A stretch of 64,000 nt of DNA from Polaribacter sp. HaHaR_3_91 (lineage in GTDB: Bacteria > Bacteroidota > Bacteroidia > Flavobacteriales > Flavobacteriaceae), in assembly GCF_019278525.1 (NCBI RefSeq), contig NZ_CP058986.1, positions 1,116,001-1,180,000 of the forward strand, given 5' to 3'. The translations under genes and the position numbers were made by a program. The number at the start of each line of letters is the position of its first letter. Position 1 is the first letter of the stretch. Under the pieces are notes generated by a model. The model ran no database searches, was not told the DNA's origin, and saw only the letters and a program-made list of their open reading frames with translations. Shown one piece after another: positions 15,988-26,012 of this stretch.

Positions 15988-17310
15988 ATGAATATTGCTG
16001 TAGTTGGTTCTGGTTATGTTGGTTTAGTATCTGGTACTTGTTTCGCAGAAATGGGGAACAAAGTTACTTGTGTAGATATAGATCAGAAGAAAATTCAAAA
16101 ATTAGAGGAAGGAATCATTCCTATTTTTGAACCAGGTTTAGAACAAATGGTTTTAAAGAATGTAAAAAATAAAAATTTATTTTTTACTACGAAACTAGGA
16201 GAAGCTATCAGTGATGCAGAAATTGTTTTTATTGCAGTTGGTACGCCAATGGGAGATGATGGTTCTGCAGATTTACAATATGTTTTAGCTGTTGCTAAAT
16301 CTATTGGTGAAACCATGCAAAAAAGATTAATAGTTGTTGATAAATCTACAGTGCCAATTGGTACAGCAGACAAAGTAAAAGCTACTATTCAGGCAGAGTT
16401 AGATAAAAGAGGATCTGATTTAGAGTTTAGCGTAGTATCTAATCCAGAATTTTTAAAAGAAGGAGCAGCTATCGATGATTTTATGAAACCTGATAGAGTA
16501 GTTATCGGTGCAGATTCTGACTATGCTTTTGATTTAATGAAGCAATTGTATTCACCTTTCTTTAGAACGCATGATCGTTTTATAACGATGGATATTCGTT
16601 CTGCAGAAATGACAAAATATGCTGCAAACACAATGTTGGCTACAAAAATTTCATTTATGAATGAGATTGCTAATATTTGTGAAAGAGTTGGTGCAGACGC
16701 AAACATGGTTCGTATAGGTATTGGTTCAGACAAACGTATTGGGTATAGTTTTATATATCCAGGTGCAGGTTATGGTGGTTCTTGTTTTCCTAAAGATGTA
16801 AAAGCGTTAAAGAAAATAGCCGAAGAAAACGGATATAAAGCAAACTTAATAGAATCTGTAGAGAATGTAAATGATGCTCAGAAATTAGTAATTGCCAACA
16901 AGATTGTAAAACGTTTTGGAGAAGATTTATCAGGTATGACTTTTGGTTTATGGGGATTGGCTTTTAAACCGGGTACAGATGATATGAGGGAAGCACCAGC
17001 AATTTATATTGTTAAAGAATTAGAAAAAAGAGGTGCAAAAGTAAAAGCCTATGATCCTAAAGCAATTGAGGAGTCAAAAGAATTTTACTTAAAAGATGCT
17101 AAAAATATAACCTATTGTACTTCTAAATACGAAGTTTTACAAGACTCAGATGCATTAATTTTGTTAACAGAATGGAAAGAATTTAGATCTCCAGATTTTG
17201 TAGAAATTAAACAACAATTAAAGAATCCGATTATTTTTGATGGTAGAAATCAATACAATGCCTTTAATTTAGAAGAAAAAGGATTTGAGTATTTTCAAAT
17301 AGGGAAATAA
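15988..17310 (+). CDS. ugd: UDP-glucose 6-dehydrogenase
   Basis: A 440-residue Ugd that makes UDP-glucuronic acid. The N-terminal motif is VVGSGYVGLVSGTCFAEMG, and FIAVGTPMGDDGSADL and STVPIGTADKV follow. The catalytic Cys is in GAGYGGSCFPKDVKAL, and the C-terminal NAD/UDP domain carries LWGLAFKPGTDDMREAPA. Length is typical. It precedes fcl by 6 nt, so ugd-fcl and probably gmd are co-transcribed. Confidence 0.95.
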   Translation: MNIAVVGSGYVGLVSGTCFAEMGNKVTCVDIDQKKIQKLEEGIIPIFEPGLEQMVLKNVKNKNLFFTTKLGEAISDAEIVFIAVGTPMGDDGSADLQYVLAVAKSIGETMQKRLIVVDKSTVPIGTADKVKATIQAELDKRGSDLEFSVVSNPEFLKEGAAIDDFMKPDRVVIGADSDYAFDLMKQLYSPFFRTHDRFITMDIRSAEMTKYAANTMLATKISFMNEIANICERVGADANMVRIGIGSDKRIGYSFIYPGAGYGGSCFPKDVKALKKIAEENGYKANLIESVENVNDAQKLVIANKIVKRFGEDLSGMTFGLWGLAFKPGTDDMREAPAIYIVKELEKRGAKVKAYDPKAIEESKEFYLKDAKNITYCTSKYEVLQDSDALILLTEWKEFRSPDFVEIKQQLKNPIIFDGRNQYNAFNLEEKGFEYFQIGK

Positions 17311-17316
17311 AAAAAG

Positions 17317-18267
17317 ATGAAAAAAGATACTAAAATTTATATTGCAGGCCATAGAGGTATGGTAGGTTCTGCAGTATGGAGAACTTTAGAAAAAAAAGGA
17401 TACACCAATTTAATAGGAAAATCTAGTAAAGAACTTGATTTAAAAGATCAAGAAGCAGTTCTTGATTTTTATCATACAGAGAAACCTGAAGTTGTTATTG
17501 ATGCAGCAGCTAAAGTAGGTGGTATTTTAGCGAATAATAATTTTCCATACCAGTTTTTGATGGAGAATATGCAAATTCAAAATAATTTAATTGATAGCGC
17601 ATTAAAAGTAGGGATTGAAAAATTTATATTTTTAGGTAGTTCTTGTATTTATCCTAAGTTTGCACCGCAACCATTAAAAGAAGAGTATTTGTTAACGGAT
17701 TCTTTAGAGCCAACAAATGAATGGTATGCAATTGCTAAAATTACTGGTGTAAAAGCATGTCAGGCAATTAGAAAACAATTTCAAAAAGATTATGTAAGCT
17801 TAATGCCTACAAATTTATATGGTACACATGATAATTTCGATTTAAAATCTTCTCATGTGTTACCTGCTATGATACGTAAATTTCATGAGGCAAAAATGAA
17901 TAATAATTCAGATGTTACCTTGTGGGGAAGCGGAACGCCAATGCGTGAGTTTCTGTTTGTAGACGATATGGCAGAAGCTGTGGTGTATGCTTTAGAAAAT
18001 GAATTGCCAGAATACCTATACAATATAGGTACTGGTGAAGATTTGACGATTAAAGAATTGGCAGAAACCATTCAAGAAGTAACAGGACATCAAGGAACTA
18101 TTGTTTGGGATGCTGATAAACCAGACGGAACGCCAAGAAAGTTGATGGATATTTCTAAAATGCACAACTTAGGTTGGAAGCATAAAGTTGATTTAAAACA
18201 AGGGATTGAAAAAACCTACACTTGGTTTTTAAAAAATATTGAAAATTTTAAAGAGGTTAAATTGTAA
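17317..18267 (+). CDS. fcl: GDP-L-fucose synthase
   Basis: A 316-residue epimerase/reductase (WcaG) that converts GDP-4-keto-6-deoxymannose to GDP-L-fucose. The NADPH motif [10 protein letters not shown] is at the N terminus; [12 protein letters not shown] and [14 protein letters not shown] are strong family signatures; the catalytic [14 protein letters not shown] follows. The gmd gene that feeds it lies directly downstream. The order fcl-gmd is the reverse of the E. coli colanic acid cluster. GDP-mannose supply (manB/manC) is not in the window. Confidence 0.95.
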   Translation: MKKDTKIYIAGHRGMVGSAVWRTLEKKGYTNLIGKSSKELDLKDQEAVLDFYHTEKPEVVIDAAAKVGGILANNNFPYQFLMENMQIQNNLIDSALKVGIEKFIFLGSSCIYPKFAPQPLKEEYLLTDSLEPTNEWYAIAKITGVKACQAIRKQFQKDYVSLMPTNLYGTHDNFDLKSSHVLPAMIRKFHEAKMNNNSDVTLWGSGTPMREFLFVDDMAEAVVYALENELPEYLYNIGTGEDLTIKELAETIQEVTGHQGTIVWDADKPDGTPRKLMDISKMHNLGWKHKVDLKQGIEKTYTWFLKNIENFKEVKL

Positions 18268-18270
18268 AAG

Positions 18271-18335
18271 TCGTTTTTCGTCTTTCGTTTGTCGTTCATC
18301 GAACAACGAAAATCGATCAACGAACAACGAAAAAA
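18271..18335 (+). repeat. Imperfect palindromic repeat between fcl and gmd
   Basis: CGAACAACGAAAA occurs twice (18300-18312 and 18321-18333). The preceding TTTTTCGT...CGTTCATCG stretch is roughly its reverse complement, so the 65-bp segment can fold into a hairpin. It occupies almost the whole intergenic gap. It may be a dispersed low-complexity repeat, or an mRNA-processing element between the two genes. Confidence 0.55.
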
Positions 18336-18338
18336 ATT

Positions 18339-19469
18339 ATGAATAAAGTAGCATTAATTACAGGGATTACTGGACAAGACGGCTCATATTTAGCTGAGTT
18401 ATTATTAGAAAAAGGATATATAGTACATGGTATTAAAAGAAGGTCTTCTCTTTTTAATACGAATAGAATTGATCATTTATACCAAGATCCACACGATCCT
18501 GATCAAAGATTAAAATTGCATTATGGAGATTTAACAGACGCAATGAATCTTACTCGTATCATTCAAGAATGCCAACCAGATGAAATTTACAATTTAGGGG
18601 CAATGTCTCATGTAGCTGTTTCTTTTGATACTCCAGAATATGTAGGTAATGTAGATGGATTAGGAACGTTAAGAATCTTAGAAGCAGTAAGAATTTTAGG
18701 ATTAGAAAAGAAAACAAGAATTTATCAAGCTTCCACTTCAGAGTTATATGGAGGGATGCCAGAAAATAAAAATGAAAGAGGTTTCTATGATGAGTCTTCT
18801 CCATTTTACCCTCGTTCTCCTTATGGAGTAGCAAAAATTTATGGTTTTTGGATTACTAAAAACTATAGAGAAGCCTATAATATGTTTGCTTGTAATGGTA
18901 TTTTATTTAACCATGAGTCTCCAAGAAGAGGAGAAACTTTTGTAACAAGAAAGATTACACGTGCGGTTGCAAAAATTGCATTAGGCTTACAAGAAAAAGT
19001 GTTTTTAGGGAATTTAGAAGCAAAACGTGATTGGGGACATGCGAAAGATTATGTTCGTATGATGTGGATGATTTTACAAGCAGATAAACCAGAAGACTGG
19101 GTAATTGCAACAGGTGTTACTACAACTGTAAGAGACTTTGTACGTTTGGCTTTTAGTGAAGTTGGCATAGAAGTAGAATTTAAAGGAGAAGGAGTAGACG
19201 AAAAAGCCTATGTTGTAGCTTGTAACCATAAAGATTTTCAAATAGAAATTGGTAAAGAAGTTTTATCTGTAGATCCATCTTACTTCCGTCCAACAGAAGT
19301 AGATTTATTAATTGGTGACCCTTCTAAAGCAAAGAACGAATTAGGTTGGGTACCAGAGCACGATTTAGCTTCTTTGGTAAAAGATATGATGCAAGGGGAT
19401 GTTGCAATCATGAAAAAAGATGTTGTTTTATTAAAAGCGGGGCATGAAATTTTAAAGCAGGCAGAGTAA
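18339..19469 (+). CDS. gmd: GDP-mannose 4,6-dehydratase
   Basis: A 376-residue Gmd that makes GDP-4-keto-6-deoxymannose. The motifs [46 protein letters not shown], the catalytic YGVAKIYGF and [18 protein letters not shown] are all diagnostic. Length is typical. It pairs with fcl for GDP-L-fucose. The gene lies 71 bp after fcl, behind the palindromic repeat. Confidence 0.96.
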   Translation: MNKVALITGITGQDGSYLAELLLEKGYIVHGIKRRSSLFNTNRIDHLYQDPHDPDQRLKLHYGDLTDAMNLTRIIQECQPDEIYNLGAMSHVAVSFDTPEYVGNVDGLGTLRILEAVRILGLEKKTRIYQASTSELYGGMPENKNERGFYDESSPFYPRSPYGVAKIYGFWITKNYREAYNMFACNGILFNHESPRRGETFVTRKITRAVAKIALGLQEKVFLGNLEAKRDWGHAKDYVRMMWMILQADKPEDWVIATGVTTTVRDFVRLAFSEVGIEVEFKGEGVDEKAYVVACNHKDFQIEIGKEVLSVDPSYFRPTEVDLLIGDPSKAKNELGWVPEHDLASLVKDMMQGDVAIMKKDVVLLKAGHEILKQAE

Positions 19470-19578
19470 AATTTAGGATTTGACAAAATTAATCAGTGTA
19501 TAAAAATGTTGTTCTCCTATTTAAATTTTACTACTATAGCGTTTTTCTGTTTTTACATAAAACTTATAAAGTAAACCT

Positions 19579-20802
19579 ATGTTAAAGTATAAGAAAATAA
19601 ATTTAGTTTATATTGTAGTTAGTTTATTATTATTTATTTTTTACGGACAACAAATAATTTCGGCAATTAATGTTTCAGATGATTATAATCAACTCTTTTT
19701 TAGGGTAATTGTACTTCTTCTATGGATTGTTAATTTAATTTTTATATTCATTAATTTTAAAAGTCTTTTTAGTGCTCAATCAAAGTTAGTTACTCTATTT
19801 AAGGTTTTGCTAATACTGATGGCAATAGTATTAATATTTTTACCAGATTCTAAACAATCTACAGGAACAAATATTTTTAGAGGTTTGGCGCTTTTATTGC
19901 CCTTCTTAACTTTTTTTGGGTTTTATGCTGTTTTTGTAAAATCCGATTACAAGCAACTATTGCCTAAATTATTTGTACCAATACTTTTATGGTTAGTATA
20001 TGTATACTATAGTCAATATAATATAATAATAGCTTCTTTAGATGTAGAAAATCAATCATATAATTCTTCATATGTTCCACTTTTTACATTGCCTATAGTT
20101 TTATGTTTAAATAAAAAGTGGTTAAGAATTAGTGCTATTGTATTAATAGCAGCTGTTATTTTATCTTCAAATAAAAGAGGTGGGTTTGTAGCTTTTAGTC
20201 TTGCCATACTTATTTATTTGTTTGTAACTGGGGTTGTATCTCCTAAAAGGGCTTCTTTACTTAAAAGGGTGTTTATCTCTCTTTTTGTTATATTGAGTGT
20301 TTGGAAACTGTATGATTTTATAGAATCCGCTAAAGATAATTTCTTTTTATATAGGTTAGAAAAACTTCAAAATGATGGAGGTTCTGGTAGAGTGGATATT
20401 TACATGCAAGTAATAAACGGAATTACAGACTCTAATTTTATTCAATTTCTCTTAGGACATGGAGACAACCAAGTAGTGTATTTAACAAAAGAAGGATATT
20501 CGGCTCACAATGATTTTTTAGAAGTAATGTACTGTTATGGTATTTTGGTTTTTTTAACGTATTTAACGCTTCATTATTTACTAATTAAAAAGGCATTAGT
20601 GTTATACAAAAGGAAAAACAAGTTTGCTGGACCAATGGCTGTTTCCGTAGTAATATTTTTTATTTTTTCGTTTATTAGTCATGTTATTATTTATCAGTAC
20701 TTTATATTTTTAGTAGTATTTTGGGCTATGGTACTGGGTACCAATGATAGGGAACAAGTTGATAATAAAAGAAATAGTAGACTAAACAGTCTTTTAAAAT
20801 AA
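19579..20802 (+). CDS. O-antigen polymerase/ligase-like membrane protein (Wzy candidate)
   Basis: A 407-residue protein with about ten hydrophobic helices and a large soluble loop around residues 250-310. The loop carries GGSGRVDIY and GHGDNQVVYL...AHNDFLEVMYCYG, which resembles the Wzy_C/O-antigen ligase signature (the H-N-x-hydrophobic motif). It most likely polymerises lipid-linked repeat units at the periplasmic face of the inner membrane. It lies immediately upstream of the Wzx flippase, as expected for a Wzx/Wzy locus. WaaL-type ligation is the alternative. It begins a more AT-rich stretch. Confidence 0.8.
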   Translation: MLKYKKINLVYIVVSLLLFIFYGQQIISAINVSDDYNQLFFRVIVLLLWIVNLIFIFINFKSLFSAQSKLVTLFKVLLILMAIVLIFLPDSKQSTGTNIFRGLALLLPFLTFFGFYAVFVKSDYKQLLPKLFVPILLWLVYVYYSQYNIIIASLDVENQSYNSSYVPLFTLPIVLCLNKKWLRISAIVLIAAVILSSNKRGGFVAFSLAILIYLFVTGVVSPKRASLLKRVFISLFVILSVWKLYDFIESAKDNFFLYRLEKLQNDGGSGRVDIYMQVINGITDSNFIQFLLGHGDNQVVYLTKEGYSAHNDFLEVMYCYGILVFLTYLTLHYLLIKKALVLYKRKNKFAGPMAVSVVIFFIFSFISHVIIYQYFIFLVVFWAMVLGTNDREQVDNKRNSRLNSLLK

Positions 20803-20824
20803 AATTGTAATTCTCTCTTTAACG

Positions 20825-22366
20825 ATGAAATTAACTGGAAATAAAAGAATTGCTACAAATACGCTAGCCCTATACCTTAAAATGGTATACTCTATTATTG
20901 TAGCACTATTTACTACAAGAATTGTACTTTCTGCTCTTGGAGTGGAAGATTATGGAATATACACGTTGGTAGCGGGTGTAATATCATTGTTAACTTTTTT
21001 AAATGTCTCTATGGCCATAGCTACCCAAAGGTTTATGTCTATTGCTATGGGGCAAAAAAATATAGATAAATTAAAAGATGTTTTTCAAACAAGTATTACA
21101 CTACATTTATGGATAGGTGTAATTGTTGTTGTGTCTTTAGAAATTTTTGGTTTCTTTTTGTTTGATGGTATTTTAAATATTGCTGAAGATCGAATTTATT
21201 CTGCCAAAATTATTTACCAATTTATGATATTTAGTACTTTTTTTACAATTAATGCAGTGCCTTACGATGCCGCTATTAATGCAAATGAAGACATGTGGGT
21301 AGATAGCATTATTGGTTTTGTAGAAACGACTTTAAAATTATTAATAGCTTTTTATTTACTAAGCACCAGTTTTGATAAATTAATAGTTTATTCTTTATTA
21401 ACCACGGTGGTGTTAATACTTTCGCGTATTGTTAAAAGTGTTTATTGTAAGAGAAAGTACGAAGAATGTAAAAATGCTATACATAGTTTAAAAAGTGGTA
21501 ATAAAATTGTAATGAAAGAAATGGCAGGCTTTGCAGGTTGGAATACCCTAGGAGCGCTTGTTTTTGTAGGTAGAAATCAATTAATAGCTATTGTATTAAA
21601 TGTTTTTTATGGTACCGTAATAAATGCAGCTTATGGAGTAGCAAATCAGGTAAACGCACAAATATCTAGTTTTGCAATGACACTTCTTAAAGCTATTAAC
21701 CCACAAATTACAAAAAGTGAAGGAGAGGGAAATAGAGTACGAATGTTACAAATGGCAGATTACTCTACAAAATTTTCATTTTTCATTTTTTCTTTATTAT
21801 TAGTTCCATTATTTTTAGAAATGGATTTTATTCTTGGTTTATGGTTAAAAGTTGTGCCTGAGCATACTGTTATTTTTTGTCAATTAATACTAGTGGCGTC
21901 ATTAATTAAGCAGCTTTCTAATGGAGTCATGTTAAGTGTACAGTCTGTAGGAAAGTTGAAAGTATATACTTTAGTTATAAATTCAATTTATCTATTAAAT
22001 ATTTTGCTAGCAGTACTGTTATTAAACTTTGACTTTGAACCATATTATGTTATTATTAGTATGATAGCAATAGAATTTATTGCACTACTCGCTCGGTCAA
22101 TTATTGCCAGTAGAATAATTTCTGATTTTAATTTTAAAGTTTTTTTTATAAATATTATTTGTAAACAACTTATTGTTTTTAGTTTAGTTTTATTATTAGC
22201 ATATTTGCCAAGTTTAAAATTATCAGAATCTTTATTTAGGTTGGTTTCAACCAGTTTAATTTCAACAAGTTCATTATTTGTTTTGTTTTATTTTATCATT
22301 CTGAATAAAATAGAAAGAAATAAAATTGAAAATTTATTGAAAAGTAAAATATTAAAGATAAAATAA
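20825..22366 (+). CDS. Polysaccharide flippase (Wzx-like)
   Basis: A 513-residue integral membrane protein with about 12-14 hydrophobic segments spread along its full length, of the MOP/MATE exporter superfamily. The N-terminal NTLALYLKMVYSIIVALFTT and the short LGVEDYGIY motif are typical of oligosaccharide flippases. It probably moves undecaprenyl-linked repeat units across the inner membrane. It starts 22 nt after the Wzy-like gene. Sequence-level identity to named Wzx proteins is expected to be low. Confidence 0.85.
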   Translation: MKLTGNKRIATNTLALYLKMVYSIIVALFTTRIVLSALGVEDYGIYTLVAGVISLLTFLNVSMAIATQRFMSIAMGQKNIDKLKDVFQTSITLHLWIGVIVVVSLEIFGFFLFDGILNIAEDRIYSAKIIYQFMIFSTFFTINAVPYDAAINANEDMWVDSIIGFVETTLKLLIAFYLLSTSFDKLIVYSLLTTVVLILSRIVKSVYCKRKYEECKNAIHSLKSGNKIVMKEMAGFAGWNTLGALVFVGRNQLIAIVLNVFYGTVINAAYGVANQVNAQISSFAMTLLKAINPQITKSEGEGNRVRMLQMADYSTKFSFFIFSLLLVPLFLEMDFILGLWLKVVPEHTVIFCQLILVASLIKQLSNGVMLSVQSVGKLKVYTLVINSIYLLNILLAVLLLNFDFEPYYVIISMIAIEFIALLARSIIASRIISDFNFKVFFINIICKQLIVFSLVLLLAYLPSLKLSESLFRLVSTSLISTSSLFVLFYFIILNKIERNKIENLLKSKILKIK

Positions 22367-22429
22367 AATTAGGCATATTCACCATATTATAAAGTACATT
22401 TAGTTTAAAAGATATTAAAAATAAAAGAA

Positions 22430-23653
22430 ATGAATATAGGAATACTAACTTATAACGGAGTGTTTAATTTTGGCGCTAATTTACAAGCCATATCAACAGC
22501 AAGTCATTTAAAAAAACAAGGTTTTAATCCTATTTTTATTAATTGGTCACCAACAGAATTAGAAGAATTATACGCACATTCTGTATCTGAAGAACAGAAA
22601 AATGCACACCGTGTTATGAAGTTAGATTACATGAACGAAAGTGCACTTTGTAGAACAGATGAAGATGTAGTTAATGTAATTGAAAGTAATAATATAGAAG
22701 GTATTATAGTAGGTAGTGATGCCGTTTTACAACATTTCGAAATTCCTTTAAAAACTAAAATAAAAGGTTTTATTAAACCCACTTCTATTTATAAAAGATA
22801 TACAAGAGACCGTATGTTTCCTAATCCTTTTTGGGGTAGTTTTTATAAGAAACTAAAAAAAGAGATACCAATTGTTATAATGTCTGGTTCTTCTCAAAAT
22901 GCTAATTATAGCATTTTTAACCAAAAAACCATGACAAAGATGACAGCGAATTTAGAGAAATATTCATACATTTCTGTAAGAGATAGTTGGACGAGTAATA
23001 TGATTGCACATATTACAAAAAATAAAATAAAGCCTGTAGTAACACCAGACCCTGTATTTGGTTTTAATAATAATGTACCAGAAGTATTAGAGAATTCTAG
23101 TAAAATTTTGGCAAGATTTAATTTACCAGAAAAATACTTATTAGTTTCATTTAAAAAGAAAATTAAAGGTATAGATGAAGAATGGATGGCTAATTTAGAA
23201 AAAGAAGCTAAAGCAAGAGGATATGAACTTTTTGCACTACCATTACCAGAAAAATTAATTTCTTATGGAGTTACAAAATCTATAGATTTACCAATAAACC
23301 CAATAGAATGGTATACATTAATTGCAAATAGTGTAGGGTATATTGGTCAAAATATGCATCCAATAGTAGTCTCATTACATAATGCAAACCCTTTCTTTAG
23401 TTTCGATTATTATGGTCTTAGCAGTGAAATAGATAAAACAGATTCGTCTAGTAAGATATCTCATATTTTAAAAACTGCAGGTTTTTCTGATTATAGAGTG
23501 TCTTCTGTGGGGAAAGAAGTTTCTATTTTACCAAACCAAGTTTTAGACAAAATAGAAAGTTTTGATAAAGAAAAATGTAAAAAATTTAGCGACAAATATT
23601 TAAAACAATATTTGGCAATGATGAACGAAATTTTGCCAACTTTTACTAAATAA
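22430..23653 (+). CDS. Polysaccharide pyruvyl transferase family protein
   Basis: A 407-residue protein of the CsaB/polysaccharide pyruvyltransferase fold. The N terminus GILTYNGVFNFGANLQA is the family's entry motif; GSDAVLQ, a VRDSWTSNMI segment and NMHPIVVSLHNANPFFSFDY follow in order. It would transfer pyruvate from phosphoenolpyruvate onto a sugar as a ketal, adding negative charge. A second family member lies at 26013. Some family members act on other substrates, so the acceptor is unknown. Confidence 0.83.
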   Translation: MNIGILTYNGVFNFGANLQAISTASHLKKQGFNPIFINWSPTELEELYAHSVSEEQKNAHRVMKLDYMNESALCRTDEDVVNVIESNNIEGIIVGSDAVLQHFEIPLKTKIKGFIKPTSIYKRYTRDRMFPNPFWGSFYKKLKKEIPIVIMSGSSQNANYSIFNQKTMTKMTANLEKYSYISVRDSWTSNMIAHITKNKIKPVVTPDPVFGFNNNVPEVLENSSKILARFNLPEKYLLVSFKKKIKGIDEEWMANLEKEAKARGYELFALPLPEKLISYGVTKSIDLPINPIEWYTLIANSVGYIGQNMHPIVVSLHNANPFFSFDYYGLSSEIDKTDSSSKISHILKTAGFSDYRVSSVGKEVSILPNQVLDKIESFDKEKCKKFSDKYLKQYLAMMNEILPTFTK

Positions 23654-23663
23654 TTATAGGTTT

Positions 23664-24803
23664 ATGAGAATTCTCTATTTTACATATCCTTGGTTTTTAG
23701 ACTTTTCTATAGAATATATAAAAGAATTAAGTAAAAAGACAGAATTACATGTTATAGTACTTTGTCCGGAAAATAGAAATTCTGCTACAATTTTTAAGCT
23801 AGAAGAAAAAGTATCATATCAAAAAAATAAATTTTATAGTTTAAATGATCTTGCAGGGAACTTAAAGAGTATTGATATATATAAAGAGTATACAAAAGAT
23901 TGTGCTTCTTTTTCTTTTTCTTTTGGGCCAAAAAAATGGTTAAGCACAAGTTCTTTTTCGTATAATTATCAAATTTATAAATATATCCAGAAATTACAAG
24001 TAGATATTATTCATTTTGATGATCTAAGTATCGATTTATTGTGGATGTCTTGGTTTATTAGAAATAAAAAGATTCTTGTAAATGTTCATGACCCGATAGC
24101 ACATACAGGAGAAGTAAATAGACGTAGAAAGATAATAAGAAAGGTGTACTACCCTAAAGTAAATAAGTTTATTACTTTTTCTAAATATTCTGCGCAAGCT
24201 TTTTTTGAAAGTTATGGGTATCGCAGCGAAACGTTATCATTAACACCTTATAATTTTTATAAAAGTTACGAAACTAAAAAAACATCTATAGAAAACTATT
24301 TCCTTTTTTTTGGTAGAGTGTCTGAATATAAAGGTATTGAAGATTTAATTAAAGCATTTATAGTTTTAAAAGAAAAGTACAATGTAAATTTAATTATAGC
24401 AGGTAAAAATGCTTATAACTATGCTATACCAGAAGAGTATTTAAATATAGCAGGTATTACCATTTATAACAAGTTTATAGAAAACGATGAAATGGCATCT
24501 TTAATTAAAAACTGTATTGCCGTAGTATGCCCATACAAAGATGCTACGCAAAGTGGCGTTGTAATGACTTCTTTTGCTTTTGAAAAGCAAGTAGTTACTT
24601 CTAGAGTAGGTGGGTTGTATGAACCTATTAATGAGCATAACGGAAAAGTATATGATAGAACTAAAGTTGGAGCTTTAGAAAAGGTATTAATAGAGATTTT
24701 GGAAGAAGAAAATAAAGAAACAGTTCATGTTGTTAAAGAGTCTAATAAAGCTTTGTATAATGTTGAAAAGTTGAAACTAATTTATGAAATTTTACAAAAA
24801 TAA
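23664..24803 (+). CDS. Glycosyltransferase family 4-like
   Basis: A 379-residue GT-B-fold enzyme. The C-terminal nucleotide-sugar domain begins near residue 215 with NYFLFFGRVSEYKGIEDLI. It continues with LIIAGKN and ends with VCPYKDATQSGVVMTSFAFE, the usual acceptor/donor signature of GT4 enzymes. The N-terminal half holds HFDDLSIDLLWMSWF. It is expected to add one sugar of the repeat unit at the cytoplasmic membrane face. It follows the pyruvyltransferase by 10 nt and precedes another GT4 by 6 nt. Confidence 0.88.
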   Translation: MRILYFTYPWFLDFSIEYIKELSKKTELHVIVLCPENRNSATIFKLEEKVSYQKNKFYSLNDLAGNLKSIDIYKEYTKDCASFSFSFGPKKWLSTSSFSYNYQIYKYIQKLQVDIIHFDDLSIDLLWMSWFIRNKKILVNVHDPIAHTGEVNRRRKIIRKVYYPKVNKFITFSKYSAQAFFESYGYRSETLSLTPYNFYKSYETKKTSIENYFLFFGRVSEYKGIEDLIKAFIVLKEKYNVNLIIAGKNAYNYAIPEEYLNIAGITIYNKFIENDEMASLIKNCIAVVCPYKDATQSGVVMTSFAFEKQVVTSRVGGLYEPINEHNGKVYDRTKVGALEKVLIEILEEENKETVHVVKESNKALYNVEKLKLIYEILQK

Positions 24804-24809
24804 ATAATA

Positions 24810-26009
24810 ATGAAAACCCTTTATATTTTCACAAAAAAATACCCTTATGGAAAAGCAGAGGCTTTTTTAGAATCTGAAATTATTGAATTAAGTAAGGTTT
24901 TTAAAAAGATAGTTGTTTGTCCAGCATTCGAAGATGAATTCTTAAGAAAAACTCCTGATAATGTAGAAATTAATAAAAGTTTTATTTATAGTAAAAAAGA
25001 ACAAATAATAAGTTTTTTTATTGCTTTAATAAATGGTGTTTTTATTAGAACTTTATGGGATCATTTGAATAAAATAAAATCATTAAGAGATTTTAAAAAT
25101 ATAATACGATATGCCACATACGATGTCTATTATTTAAAAGTATGTGAAAATACAAATATAGATTTTTCAAATAGCATTGTATATTCTTATTGGTTTTGTC
25201 ATTTTGTAAACTCTTTACAGAGGGTGAAAACCAAGCTTAATTTAGATTTTAAAGTTATAACAAGAGCACACAGATGGGATATTTATGAGGACGAACATGG
25301 GATATTTCCTTACCGACAAAAAAGTATAGATAGGTTAGAAGTTTTGTACTCCATATCTAAGGACGGAAAAAAATACTTAGAAGAAAGATATGGTAATACT
25401 ACTAAAATTAAAATAGCACGTTTAGGTGTGTATGATAGAAATCAATTGTCTAAGAGTTCTAAAGAAAACGAATTAAATGTTATAAGTGTTTCTCAAGTAA
25501 CTCATAGAAAAAGAATCTTTTTGTTATTAGATTCTTTAGTTTCTTATGCCACTAAGAATAAAAATGTTGTAGTTCGTTGGGTTCATTTTGGTACAGGAGT
25601 AGAAATGGAAAACTTAAAAAAAGTTGTAGGTCATTTAAATTTAGATAATTTAAAAATTGATTTAAGAGGTTATGTTTTAAATACAGAAATATACACATTT
25701 TATAAAACGAATGCTATAGACGTCTTTGTAAATCTTTCTGAATCGGAGGGAGTTCCTGTTTCTATAATGGAAGCACAGTCTTTTGGTGTACCTGTAATTG
25801 CAACAGATGTTGGCGGTACATGTGAAATAGTTAATAGTAGTGTAGGTGTTTTATTAAATAGTGCCCCTACTATTAATGAAGTTTGCAGCGCCATAGAGGT
25901 TGTTATTAATAAAGAGTTTAAAAGAACACAGATAAAAGAGTATTGGAACGAAAAATCTAATGCCGAAAAAAAATATCAAGAATTTACAAAAGAATTAATT
26001 AAGTTATAA
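24810..26009 (+). CDS. Glycosyltransferase family 4
   Basis: A 399-residue GT-B glycosyltransferase. The C-terminal half has VSQVTHRKRIFLLLDSL, WVHFGTGVEMENL and the EX7E motif in SESEGVPVSIMEAQSFGVP, followed by VIATDVGGTCEIV. The N-terminal acceptor domain is less conserved, with RAHRWDIYEDEHG typical of colanic-acid-type transferases. It is one of five putative transferases in the locus. Donor and acceptor cannot be named from sequence. It is packed 6 nt after and 3 nt before its neighbours. Confidence 0.9.
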   Translation: MKTLYIFTKKYPYGKAEAFLESEIIELSKVFKKIVVCPAFEDEFLRKTPDNVEINKSFIYSKKEQIISFFIALINGVFIRTLWDHLNKIKSLRDFKNIIRYATYDVYYLKVCENTNIDFSNSIVYSYWFCHFVNSLQRVKTKLNLDFKVITRAHRWDIYEDEHGIFPYRQKSIDRLEVLYSISKDGKKYLEERYGNTTKIKIARLGVYDRNQLSKSSKENELNVISVSQVTHRKRIFLLLDSLVSYATKNKNVVVRWVHFGTGVEMENLKKVVGHLNLDNLKIDLRGYVLNTEIYTFYKTNAIDVFVNLSESEGVPVSIMEAQSFGVPVIATDVGGTCEIVNSSVGVLLNSAPTINEVCSAIEVVINKEFKRTQIKEYWNEKSNAEKKYQEFTKELIKL

Positions 26010-26012
26010 GAT

